From positions 1 through 21,353 of the forward strand of contig JBNGIS010006610.1 of the NCBI GenBank assembly GCA_049999725.1: a stretch of 21,353 nucleotides of DNA, in the 5' to 3' direction. This document shows, piece by piece, positions 8,171 through 17,498 of the stretch. Below the pieces are notes generated by a model. That model had not been told where the DNA came from. It worked only from the letters and a program-made list of their open reading frames with translations, and did no database searches. Position numbers and translations under genes: made by a program. Position 1 is the first letter of the stretch. Each line of letters opens with the position of its first letter. The stretch comes from Haplomitrium mnioides (lineage: Eukaryota > Marchantiophyta > Haplomitriopsida > Calobryales).

Positions 8171-9310
8171 ACTATATCTCTTTTAGAGATCCCAGATAAA
8201 AATGAAATATCAATCTACTATATGGATGCTGGGATTTTCTGGCAATGAGAGAGTGCTAGTATGGATGACCATTTTGCATTCATGATTTCACATACTATAT
8301 TCCATGTACCCCTTGATCCACAGTCTGTCAAAGAAGCTATGGATAGTCTTGATTGGAATGAATAGGAAAAGGCAATGAATTCCAAATTGGATTCCATGAT
8401 ATAGAGGAAAGTATTCAAACCTTTAGTCCTCGTACCCTCTAACGCCCACTTAATCGGATATGGGTGGATTTTCGTGAAGAAGCGAAATAAGAAAGGTAAT
8501 ATTGTCAGATATAAGGTATGCCTTGTAGCCAAGGGCTATACAAAGAATCCTATGAGAGACTATGATCTCACATATACCCCAATTATGGATGCTATCACAT
8601 ACCGGTTCTTAGTTGGCTTTTCCTATGACATAGGCTCATGACACATCAGTTAGATGTGGTGACAACATACCTATATGGGATGCTTGATACCAAGATTTAT
8701 ATGACAGCCCCTCCAGAGCTTATTGCTAGGAATATCTATTATATTCAAGGGGAATGTCTCTAAGGAAAAACCTTTAACCGAACCATCTACCTCTTTACCA
8801 ACGACCAATTTACAGCCCAAGAGGGGGACTACTGGGCTTGGACCTTTAGTCCATGAGATACAGACTAGGCAGTATGGACCTATTCTTCCTCCTATGCATC
8901 AATTCATGCCTCTAGCCAAGGAGGGATATGTTGTCCAGATCATGAGATCTATTTATAGACTTAAGCAAAGTGGTCGTATATGGTATCAGAGATTTAAAGA
9001 GGAGATGATAGCCATGGGTTTTCACTATAATGACATTGCACCAAGTTTATTCATTAAGAATGTCGACAAACAATTTATTGCTGTCGCGCTTTATATTGAT
9101 GATATAAACTTATTTGGACACCAATCCCTTCTTGAGCAGACTATTTCTATGTTTAAGAAGATTTTTGATGTGAGGGATATTGGTAAGACAGCCTATTGCT
9201 TGAGACTACAATTTGAGTATCTTGAAGATGGCATTTTAGTCCATCACATAACTTATACTAAGAAAGTCCTAAAATAATTTAATATGGATAAATCTCATCC
9301 GGTCACATCT
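8171..9310 (+). pseudogene. Copia reverse transcriptase remnant
   Basis: The pre-RT segment (NEISIYYMDAGIFWQ, MDDHFAF) aligns with the same region of copia B. RT motifs follow: GYGWIFVKKRNKKGNIVRYK, CLVAKGYT, LDVVTTYLYGMLDTKIYM (first catalytic Asp), PPEL, a spacer with two GPxVP-like units 36 bases apart (GPLVHE, GPILPP), YRLKQSGRIWYQRF and YIDD (9092-9103, catalytic pair). Frameshifts near 8630, 8755 and 9300 and several stops break it. The enzyme would copy element RNA into DNA in virus-like particles. It is certain as a family call and certain as non-functional. Confidence 0.88.
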
Positions 9311-10040
9311 CTCTTATGGAGACTAGATCACTCGATAGAGATAAAGATTTATTCTGTAAAAGGAAAAACATAGAGCCTATCCTCGGATCTGAGGTTCCAT
9401 ATCTCTCCACTATTGGAGCTCTTATGTACTTGGCAAATCAAACTAGACCTGATATTTCCTTTGTCGTGAACTTGCTTACCAAGCATAGTTCACAACCTAC
9501 TATAAGGCACTGGAATGGTATCAAGCGAGTATTCAAATATTTACAAGGAACCATTGACATTGGACTATATTTCCTGGAACACACTGATCAAATCCTAGCT
9601 GGTTATGCGGATGCAAGATACCTTTTGGATCCTGATGATGCTAAATCCCAAACCGGATATGTATTCCTATATGGCTCTACAGCCATATCATGGAAGAGTA
9701 CTAAGCAGACTTTGACTTGCACATCTTCCAACCATGCAGAGATCATAGCTTTGTATAAAGCCAGTAGGGAATGCATTTATCTACATAGTATGATTGATCA
9801 TATTTATGTGTCTTGTGGTCTTCTTTGTCTATTCTCTATGCGGATAATTTAGCATGTGTGTAGTAGATCTCACAAGGCTTTATCCGAGGAGGTTGCATTA
9901 AGCATATAACGCCAAAGTTCTTTTTTATGCCTAAGCAACAAGTTGACACCATTTCAGTGCAAATGATCGCCGACAAAGATAATATGGCAGATTTTTTTAC
10001 CAAGGCTTTACCTCCTGCACTACGTTGACAATGTTGTGAT
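9311..10040 (+). pseudogene. Copia RNase H remnant
   Basis: Motifs in order: LSTIGALMYLANQTRPDISF, HWNGIKRVFKYLQGT, GYADARYLLDPDDAKSQTGY (catalytic Asp), ISWKSTKQT, NHAEIIALYKASREC (catalytic Glu), then after a frameshift near 9830 YADNLACV and SQGFIRGGCIKHITPKFFF, and the C-terminal KDNMADFFTKALPPALR. Several stops occur in the last part. The order and spacing match copia B and other plant copia elements. Confidence 0.88.
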
Positions 10041-10465
10041 CTTATTAGACTTTGCTGACTACCCAGATTATTATGATCTACATCGACATATTCGACATTC
10101 TTTATATTTCATATCTATTTGACGATCATATATTTTATTCTCGTGGCGTATTATTATATTTTTCTATTTGATCTATATCGTTTATTCATCTTGTCTCATT
10201 ATGCTATGCTCATATGCTTTTCATAGCCTATAGCCATCTTATTTATCTTTTATCTTGGGATACTTTCTATTTCATATATTCTCAACCATGCATAGTGATG
10301 GTTGTACTCTTTCCCTCAAAAGAATATGAGAGGGTTTTAATGAGGCAACATCATTATCTATCTACATGGATTTTCTTGTGGGAGTTGGCGTTATTTCTCT
10401 TATTTTTCTTATTATCATCTTACTATATCTATGTTACATTTGATTACAACATTCCCATGTTATGA
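10041..10465 (+). other. 3' untranslated region of copia A with conserved motif
   Basis: T-rich and noncoding. It contains GGGTTTTAATGAGGCA (10332-10347), also present in C (minus, near 14027-14043, with one change) and in part in B (minus, about 17140-17154, TTTTAATGAGAC). This block just upstream of the polypurine tract is shared by copia elements and is probably functional in cis; its role is not known from the sequence. Confidence 0.6.
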
Positions 10466-10476
10466 CCAAGGGGGAG
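10466..10476 (+). other. Polypurine tract of copia A
   Basis: CCAAGGGGGAG abuts the LTR. The same sequence occurs next to the LTRs of C (13907-13917) and B (17067-17077) on the minus strand. It would prime plus-strand DNA synthesis. Confidence 0.8.
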
Positions 10477-10736
10477 TGTTAGGATATATATAGAGTAATA
10501 TGATAGTAAGATTAGATGATGCTTCATAATCTAGGATTAAGTTACTAATCTATAATTAGTAACTACATTAGTTTAACACTAACCTAGGATTAAGGTAGCA
10601 AACACATCATTGTATTATTCATGTTTATGAGAAAATATGAGATTGAGAGAGGAGAAGAAAGAGAGGAAGCATTTCTACACATGCTATGAGCTAATGAGCC
10701 TTATTATTGAGTATCTATTATATGCATCATCCAACA
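10477..10736 (+). repeat. 3' LTR of copia A (260 bp)
   Basis: It starts TGTTAGGATATA and ends GCATCATCCAACA, with TGTT/AACA termini. Its end half (GAGCTAATGAGCCTTATTATTG) matches the LTR of C. The next bases, CGACG (10737-10741), would be the target duplication, but no partner is found upstream. Confidence 0.8.
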
Positions 10737-11174
10737 CGACGCACAAAAGTTGACAAAAAGTGAACGGCTGAAAGTGGCAAAATAACAAGAAATTGCCAAA
10801 AAAATGATGACAAAAAACCAAAAACTAGAAAAATGAACTCGCGACAATGGAAAGAAACTTTCTATTGTCGTTCTTTTTATACATGAATTCAAAAAATATG
10901 CTTTCCTACCAAAAAAATGATTTGCAGAGCTCTTGACGAGTAGGTTTTCATGGTGAAAAAAAATATAAGTATATAAGGCATTGCTCATTTTCATATTTCC
11001 AAATTTTTTTCATTTTCTTTAAAAAAAGTTCATAATTTTGTTGTTTTGCAAAATGGTTCTAAAAAAACACTTATTTTAGGTAGTCTCTTAAAGGTTGACA
11101 ATATTTGTTAAAATAATTATTTCAAATAGTTGATTTTCCAATAAGCTTTATCAATGGTTGTAGTTTCAAAAGGC
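10737..11174. other. AT-rich spacer, no gene seen
   Basis: A-rich sequence with many AAAAA runs. An open frame on the minus strand (10704-10994) overlaps the LTR edge and has no recognisable feature. Confidence 0.4.
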
Positions 11175-12822
11175 AAGAAGAGGTTAGAATTCCAAGATTC
11201 ATGTTCATAGAAAAGTGTTACTTTTGACCGACAGCTAGAGATTTGTTCAAACCACATTTATTAGAAGGTAAACGATGGACTGCCCAAAGCTCAAGCGTGT
11301 TGGAAAGTATATTGGGGAAAAAGATTACTTCTATTGAATCAAATAGCTCTGCTTGAGAAGATCAAGAAGATGAACCTTATACCCGCATAGGCTCGGAAAT
11401 TGAACGTTTTGCGCACAGAAGGTTAAGGAGTGAACCCAATATACATATAGGATCGGAAATTGAACATTATGCGCACATAAGGTCAAGGAGTGAACCCAAT
11501 GTGTGCATAGGATTAAGGAGTGAACAACTTTCGGGCAAAGGATCAAAGAAGAAACTCACTGCTTGCAAACGATTGAACACACAATCTTCTGCACGCACAA
11601 GATCTTTGTTGTCGGTCAAGCAATCAAAGTTGAATCTTTCTTCTAACTACTCCAATAGATCAACAAAAAGACATTCAACTCAAAATGTTTAGACGATTAT
11701 TGACCTTTCTTTGTCCTCGTTTGATGAAGACCTCAAAATTCAAGATCAAAATGTGTTTGTCTAAAACATAAAAAGCACATAATTAGTTGACGGTTTCAAT
11801 TCTAGGGTTGAATTGTTGTCCTTGATACCACCACTCAAACAACAAGTGATTTCAATTCAAGTTGACCCTTGCAATGAGATTAGGAAATTTGGAACAAATT
11901 GAATTCTTTTGGAGGAATCTTTAGACGACAATTTGGGAAATGGTTCTGGCAAATAGTCTCAATCAATAAATATTTCATTGGAGTTATTGCCAAGGGCACC
12001 AATTATGTTACAAAAAACATTTCTTAATGTTCAAGATATTGATGAAGATTTCGTTTCGGCATGGTGTAGCTCTCTCAATTCTCAAAGAAGACCTCATCAT
12101 TTGAAAACTTATTGTGCAGGAACAAATAGTGTCTATAATAATGATCAAGACCCTCTAGATAATGAATTATCTATGATTGTTGGAATTGCTTATGGACCAA
12201 ATCGATCAGCAAAACATAAGAGTTCTTTGTCTGGAGCAAAACCCAAATAGGTAAACACCTTACGTGAAACTTCTTTACGAAAAGTTCATCATGACAAGAG
12301 CTTTGTGAAGAAAAAGCTCGATCCAATGTCAATTTCTAAATTGAAGAGAATTTATTTTGTTGAAATAATTGCTTGCGCTTATGCAAGATATATTTTTGGA
12401 GAACTGCGAGAGAAACGTATTTTCGACAAAGCATGAAGAATGAAGATATCACATTGTAGTGGGGAACGCCAAGAAAAGGCTCTCATGTTCACAATCGATT
12501 CACTCTGTTTGGCGGTGTCATTGTCTTAAAAAGAGCCTTCAAATTTATTTTATTAGTAGGGAATGATATAAAACAACAGATTTAAAATCTCAAAAACGTA
12601 GATCTTAGAGGCACTTTTGGAGAACAAGAACTATCTACTAAAGGAGTATTTGTGCATGAGTGGATGAACAGTTTTTTTCAAGGACACTATGAGAGAATGC
12701 CCACTCACAAAGTTTATAACTTATGTGATAGTCTTACAAAATGGGAAGTTTATGACTATTGCACATCTTATTTTAAGAGAAAGATCCCAATTGCACTCTT
12801 AGTTTTTCGGGTTATATAAAAC
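11175..12822 (+). pseudogene. Unrecognised decayed coding region with internal 20-residue repeats
   Basis: From about 11235 to 12435 one frame reads as protein with roughly seven stops: KPHLLEGKRWTAQSSSV, the repeat region IGSEIE..AH.RLRSEPN, a Lys/Ser-rich part, SLSSFDEDLKIQDQNVFV, FLNVQDIDEDFVSAWCSSLN and LKRIYFVEIIACAYARYIFG. The reading then shifts near 12440-12462 and continues to 12820 with one stop (HNRFTLFGGVIVLKRAF, VFVHEWMNSFFQGHYERMP, NLCDSLTKWEVYDYCTSYFK). The amino-acid composition is that of a real globular protein, not random translation. I do not recognise the family. It is not gag, pol or the methyltransferase. It may be a host gene fragment or cargo of an element. Confidence 0.4.
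11375..11530 (+). repeat. 60-bp tandem repeats within the unknown coding region
   Basis: Two full units and part of a third, with CGCATAGGCTCGGAAATTGA and GCGCACATAAGG plus AGGAGTGAACCC in each. At 60 bp they keep the frame and encode 20-residue repeats (IGSEIE, AHIR, RSEPN). The GCGCACAT and CGCATAGG cores recall the other minisatellites of this window. Confidence 0.7.
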
Positions 12823-13652
12823 ATTAGAGAACTCAATTTCCAAATGTAAAAAATTCCAAAACGCAATAGATTTGCTTTTTGTGAAACACGCGAAGAAATA
12901 AAATCATAGTGAGATAAATCCGTTTTGGAGTCTCACTAAGGTAACAAATTTCTTCTCTTTTGAAACCTTTGGTAAATCCATGCTCCTTTTTTTAGACTAA
13001 AAGCTTAGTTCTAGAGATGTTATATTTTCTCAACTTAGTACCAAAAGATGTTTGTTTCCTTAAGCTGTTTAGCAAATTAGATTTGAGTCAAATAATTTTT
13101 AGCAACTTGAGTTGTGAGAAGAGAGTTTATGCTTGTATAGGACGTGTTGTTTCTAGTTTGAATCCAAACCCTTTCTAGAGCCAAATAAAGCAAGGAAATA
13201 GATCTGATTTTTGGTGGTGACATTAGCCTTGCAGCAAGTTTGCCTTTTGTTTCTTTTAATCAAGAGTCATTTTCTAGAAAAAACTAAGCAAGAATCGTTT
13301 TTTTTTTTGCAAATCCTATCTCCGCATAGGTTTTGTTCTTGTTTCATTTCATATCTATTCGCGACAATAGTCAAAGCAAGCTATGATATTGGTGTTATTG
13401 CTTTTGGTCGTATGCGTGCATAGGATCAATTGTTGTCTCCACATATCCTATACGCACATAGTATCTTTTATGGTTGTTTTAATCCTTTGTGAACAAAGAG
13501 TTCAAGATACCTTTGAAATTATAGTTCTAGTTTGTGACCCTTTGTTAGCAAATTTTGTTTTTCTTCTTTCAAAACTTTTGTTTATTTCAAGTCAAACACA
13601 AGTACTTATTGTGAATATTATTCATATTCTTCTTTATTTAAATTACCTAAAG
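12823..13652. other. AT-rich spacer with degenerate repeat cores
   Basis: No gene is supported. Isolated copies of the TATGCGTGCATAGG-type core occur from about 13125 to 13470 (for example TATGCTTGTATAGG, CTCCGCATAGG, TATGCGTGCATAGG, TATACGCACATAG). Confidence 0.45.
13125..13470. repeat. Scattered remnants of the ATGCGYGCAT-core minisatellite
   Basis: Four recognisable cores without clear period, near 13130, 13320, 13410 and 13450, with GTTCTAGTTT-like flanks at the first. Probably a very old member of the family at 4341-6585. Confidence 0.45.
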
Positions 13653-13906
13653 TGTTGAATGATGTTTGTGATAGACAATACAACAAGTAGGCTCATTAGC
13701 TCAAAGTATGGTGTGCAATGCAATCACCTCTCTTCTCTCCTCTCATATCATATATCATCTCAATAATCAAAACAATAGAAAATCATGTTTGTATCTAGGA
13801 TTAGGATTAGCTTAATATACTTACTAATGATAGATTAGAAACCTAATGATAGATTAGGTGAAGTAGCTTCTAATCCTAGTTCTATATTACTCTATGTATC
13901 ATAACA
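13653..13906 (-). repeat. 3' LTR of copia C (254 bp)
   Basis: On the minus strand it starts TGTTATGATACATAG and ends CAAACATCATTCAACA. It matches the LTR of A in length, ends and the GAGCTAATGAGCCTA block, and matches 15986-16143 closely. Confidence 0.8.
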
Positions 13907-13917
13907 CTCCCCCTTGG
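13907..13917 (-). other. Polypurine tract of copia C
   Basis: Minus strand CCAAGGGGGAG, abutting the LTR, identical to A and B. Confidence 0.78.
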
Positions 13918-14324
13918 TTATAACATGAGTAATGTTATAAACAATCATAACATAGAAGAAGAGATAGGTATAAGAAGAAGAACTCCAACTCTAACAATAA
14001 AATCCATATAAAGAGATAATGATGTTGTCGCATTAAAACCCTCTCATACTCCCTCGAGTGAAAGAGTGCAACCATTATGATATCATGAATTGTGGAATAC
14101 AAAATAGAAAACATCATGATATAAAATGATGAATCATATGGCTATAGGCCATAAATATATAAAAGAGTATAAAAATGAGATAGATGATGAAACGATATAT
14201 AGATCCAAGGAAATAATATAATATGTTGCTAGAATATAAAATCAGATCGTCGATAAGATGAAAAACTATAGAATATCGAATATGTCGAGGAAGATCATAA
14301 TAGTCTGGATAGTCGGTGTAGTCC

Positions 14325-14690
14325 AATAAGATCACAATATATGTGATGTAGTGCAGGAGGTAAATCCTTTGTAAATAGATCTGCCATATTATCTTTACCA
14401 GCTATCATCTGCACTAAAATAGTATCATCTTGTTGCTCACGTGTAAAAAAGAATTTTGGCGCAATATGTTTAATGCAATCTCCTCTAATAAATCCCTGTG
14501 AGATCTACTCCACACATGCCAAACTATCCTTATGGATAACAGTAGTGTCAGATAGACAAGGTAAACCACAAGAAACATCAACATGATCAATCATCCTACG
14601 TAAATATATGCATTCCCTATTGGCTTCATATAGAGCTATTATCTCTACATGGTTGGAAGATGTGCAAGTCAGAGTTTGCTTAGTACTCTT
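14325..14690 (-). pseudogene. Copia C RNase H, C-terminal remnant
   Basis: Minus-strand translation gives EIIALYEANRECIYLRRMID, SCGLPCLSDTT, HKDSLACVE, then a stop, SQGFIRGDCIKHIAPKFFF and KDNMADLFTKDLPPALH. It starts at the catalytic Glu segment; the Asp motif (YADAG) is missing because of the truncation at 14690. Close to copia A in wording, somewhat less decayed. Confidence 0.82.
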
Positions 14691-15985
14691 CTAGCGGTTA
14701 CTAATAAGAGACCCCTTCACTTCTTGCATCTGGAGGTGGGGTTTGGCTCTAGTATCTCCAATTTGCATTCGACACTTGGTGCTCTCCAATTCGACTATAG
14801 GGGTAGTTTCCCCTTCGAGCTTAGATTAGCTTTATTTTATTTTTTTTAGTTTTTGCAAAGTATTGAAATGATAATTTAGAGTTGTTTCGATGACTTCTTT
14901 TGAAGTTTTTTCAGCTTTTAGTATTCACCAAAAAGCAGTTTGAACTTTCAATATTTTATAATAAATTTTTTTGAAATATAGATATATCATTGTTTTGCCT
15001 CAAAATAAGCCTTTTCAACTTCGAACTTTCAAATGGACTCAGTAATCTATTTCAAAATTTCAAAATTTTATAATAAATGTTTTTGAAATGGCGATAAAGC
15101 ATAGATATGAATACTTAGAAAAGCCTTTTGAACTTTTAATTTTTACCCAAAAAGCTTGAGTCAAACTTTTGCCGAAAGAGTGACATGTTGAGGTTTCAAG
15201 ACTCCTTCAAAAAACTTGTAGAACTTTAACTTTCACCCTTTCAAACTTTCAATAAGTCGATGTTGAGATAGTGACTTAGCATTGTTTCACTGCTCAAATG
15301 AACTCTTCGTTTTTGAACTTTCACATAGTCAAACTTTCAAGCTTTCTTCAGCTTTGAACTTTCAGATTTAGTAATGTCAAAATGTTGTTGTATCGGAGCT
15401 TTGCCATGAATGAATTTCGTGATTATAAATTTCTCAAAATTTTAGTCGTTTGAAATCTGAAGAATTCTTCGTCAATTCTCAATCAATTCGATTGATTCAA
15501 GTTGCAATCTACTCGAAATTCAATTCTACTTGTCCTCGTGATGAATTTGAATCAAAATTTCTTGAAAAACTTGATCTGACTCCAAAATTGCTACTCATAT
15601 TCAATTTAGATCTTCCTGAATTGTTCATCTTTCGATCTCATTTAACTTGCAAGTCACATGGCCGTAATGGCTGGGCGATTTCAATTCTTCCCTTGTGCAA
15701 CTCCAATTTTGTCTCCAAATGATGCAATTTGCAATTCGACTGCAAAGTAATATAATATAATATTATATTATAAATTATTCAATTTAGATAGATAATAGAT
15801 TTGGGCATGGGGAAAAACTAACAAAAATTCTGATATATATAGGAGATATAATAGAATGAATAGAGTGTATCAAGGTAAGAATTGTTTTTTATTTTATAGA
15901 AAAAAAATCTATATAAAGTATAGAAACTCTTATAAAAGAGAAGAAATTTAATTTTTTTATGAAAATTAGCAAAGTGCTCATAAGG
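14691..15985. other. AT-rich region with a degenerate tandem duplication, no clear gene
   Basis: Between 14840 and 15420 the words GAACTTTCA and AAAAGCCTTTT recur. A block TTTTATAATAAAT, then TTTTTGAAAT, then AAGCCTTTT.AACTT occurs near 14953 and again about 112 bases later. An open frame at 15450-15722 (90 residues, one moderately hydrophobic stretch) has no recognisable domain and is not called a gene. Confidence 0.4.
15751..15772. other. 22-bp perfect AT palindrome
   Basis: Eleven bases (TATAATATAAT) followed by their exact reverse complement. It is a possible cruciform or a simple-sequence accident in an AT-rich stretch. Confidence 0.5.
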
Positions 15986-16143
15986 TGTTGACTGATATTT
16001 GTGATAGACAATACAACAAGTAGGTACATTAGCTCAAGGTATGGTGTGCAATGCAATCACCTCTCTTCTCTCCTCTCATGTCATATATCATCTCAATAAT
16101 CAATACAATAGATAATCATGTTTGTATCTAGGATTAGGATTAG
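15986..16143 (-). repeat. Partial LTR of the copia A/C family, cut by an insertion
   Basis: It starts TGTTGACTGATATTTG on plus and follows 13653-13810 closely (for example CACCTCTCTTCTCTCCTCTC). It stops after GGATTAG, where the C LTR continues CTTAATATAC. The next base pair starts TGTCGGCC, the end of another element. No primer-binding site lies beside it, so it is more likely a solo LTR than the 5' LTR of C. Confidence 0.75.
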
Positions 16144-16923
16144 TGTCGGCCAAGATTTTTGGTATTTTTCGATTTTTTGCGCTTTACTTTGCCTAGTACT
16201 GCAATTTGTGGTCAGGATTGATCAACCTGGTGCCCAAAGGCAAAAAAGAGGATCAAGTTAGTGTAAGGATGTGTTTAGAGTATGAAGAAAGCAGGTTGTA
16301 TTGGAAGCATTAGAGGACAAGTCCAATTGACACGGAAGAATTGTGATCGATAGGAGGGCAGTTAGGACAAATGGAGCGGAGGGCTAGGCTTTGAGGGACG
16401 TATGAGACGGTCCGATGGTTGATCAGCAACTCCATTGATGTGGGAGTTCGGAAGGGTACTCTACTCACCCTCTTCGAGAAGAAGTTTTGTTTTATATATA
16501 TTATTATTTATTATTATATAAAACACTCTACTTCCCTTATCTGATAGTATGGGGATAAATAAAAAAAAGTGCACCCTATGGCCTACGCTAGCCTATTTTA
16601 TCATATTTTATTATTGTCATATTATTTAGTATTTTATTATTGTCAATATTTTAATATTAAATTATTATATTTATATTACATTATTATTATATTATATATT
16701 ATAATATAATAGTTTGTTTAAACATATATCCCTACCTTCTTTCTCTTAGCTTTATTTTTTATTTTACTATTTTATTTTTTAATATTACTTTTTAATCCTA
16801 TTCTTCTAGGATTATTATACTATTATTTTCTTATTAATTTAAGTCTCCCATCTATCTAGTGTTCAATTCTGTGTCTATTTTTATTTTTATTTTCTATTCC
16901 TAATTATCATTATATTGTATTAT
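16144..16923 (+). mobile_element. Relative of the 4577-6488 LTR-like element, opposite orientation, partial
   Basis: It starts TGTCGGCCAAGATTTTTGG and shares with the minus-strand copy TTTTTCGATTTTTTG, TGATCAACCT/TTAATCAACCT, GAAGAAAGCAG and GGGAGTTCGGAA. A stretch of about 600 bases present in the other copy is missing between the last two. After 16492 it becomes extremely AT-rich (TTATTATT, TATATTATAATATAAT) and resemblance ends. ATTAG (16139-16143) just before it is a candidate target duplication. Copia B interrupts it at 16924. Confidence 0.6.
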
Positions 16924-16937
16924 TGTTGTAGAGTAAG

Positions 16938-16941
<4 letters not shown>

Positions 16942-16980
<39 letters not shown>
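16942..16980. repeat. (AG)n microsatellite inside the LTR of copia B
   Basis: About 19 uninterrupted AG repeats. On the element's strand this is a TC tract downstream of the TATA-like box, where the transcript leader would lie. Confidence 0.95.
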
Positions 16981-16984
<4 letters not shown>

Positions 16985-17033
16985 TCAATAGAATGATAAG
17001 GGATCGAATGTCCCTCTTATCTACACATCCATT

Positions 17034-17043
17034 CTATATATAG
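17034..17043 (-). promoter_or_regulatory. TATA-like box in the LTR of copia B
   Basis: CTATATATAG, shared with the LTR of element D. In a 3' LTR it would fire outward into 16924 and below. Confidence 0.45.
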
Positions 17044-17066
17044 GAGTATCACTATGCTCTATAACA

Positions 17067-17077
17067 CTCCCCCTTGG
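17067..17077 (-). other. Polypurine tract of copia B
   Basis: Minus strand CCAAGGGGGAG next to the LTR. Confidence 0.8.
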
Positions 17078-17498
17078 CTGATTCTTCTCCTGTAATCAGC
17101 CACATTTGATAGGACTAGTGTATATCCTATATATGTGTAGTCTCATTAAAACCCTCCTGCTTTCTTCTAAGGGAAAGAGTGCTACCACATATATAGTACT
17201 TAATAAAATGAATGAATAAAATGTATGGAGTTCATAATATGAAAATTGTATGATGTGTTTTGAGTTATCAACTCATGATAAGATCATCATGTCGCTGTAG
17301 GCAGGCCTCCTCGATCTCTTGTTGCGCTATCTTCTGGTCCTGAATGTTGTTGTGTCCACGAAGTCATATGTGATGTGTCCAACCTATTTAAGTAGTTTTA
17401 TTCTGACTGTAAACAATCCTGTGGTCAGCATCAATATATATGAAGAAGCAAAACTCATGAATTTGAAAATATGACAGCAGGTCAGAATAATATTCAGA
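17078..17498 (-). other. 3' untranslated region of copia B
   Basis: No coding frame. It contains the minus-strand motif GGGTTTTAATGAGAC (about 17140-17154), matching the equivalent place in A and C. Confidence 0.6.

Larger units (their letters stand above)
7094..10736 (+). mobile_element. Copia element A, 5'-truncated and internally deleted
   Basis: In order it holds gag-like sequence, a reverse transcriptase and RNase H remnant, a 3' untranslated stretch, a polypurine tract (10466-10476) and one LTR (10477-10736). Protease and integrase are absent: gag passes into the pre-RT region near 8110-8200. Many stops and several frameshifts show it is old. The LTR is related to those at 13653-13906 and 15986-16143, so A belongs with copia C. 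Confidence 0.85.
13653..14690 (-). mobile_element. Copia element C, 3' fragment
   Basis: On the minus strand: end of RNase H (14690 to about 14330), 3' untranslated region, polypurine tract and LTR. Homology with copia A stops abruptly at about 14690, inside the segment corresponding to SWKSTKQT. Everything 5' of that is missing. Confidence 0.8.
16924..17066 (-). repeat. 3' LTR of copia B (143 bp)
   Basis: On the minus strand it starts TGTTATAGAGCATAG and ends TTACTCTACAACA. It contains the CTATATATAG box (17034-17043) and an (AG)n tract. It resembles the LTR of element D at 101-245 in length and layout. The outer flank is ATTAT (16919-16923), a candidate target duplication. Confidence 0.82.

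Noticed and set aside
10214-10465. Hydrophobic plus-strand frame of 83 residues
   Set aside because: Lies in the 3' untranslated region of copia A between RNase H and the polypurine tract; T-rich sequence gives apparent membrane segments.
7094-10736. Endogenous pararetrovirus or Ty3-type element
   Set aside because: RNase H motifs (YADAG...HAEIIAL), the RT wording (YGLKQS.R.WYQRF) and the domain order in B with integrase before RT are Ty1/copia.
13935-14335. Two minus-strand hydrophobic frames that look like membrane proteins
   Set aside because: They lie in the T-rich 3' untranslated part of copia C and match the noncoding equivalent in copia A.
13653-16143. A complete copia element with LTRs at 13653-13906 and 15986-16143
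   Set aside because: Same orientation and family, but the sequence next to the second LTR has no primer-binding site or gag, and coding homology ends at 14690; better seen as a truncated fragment and a separate LTR.
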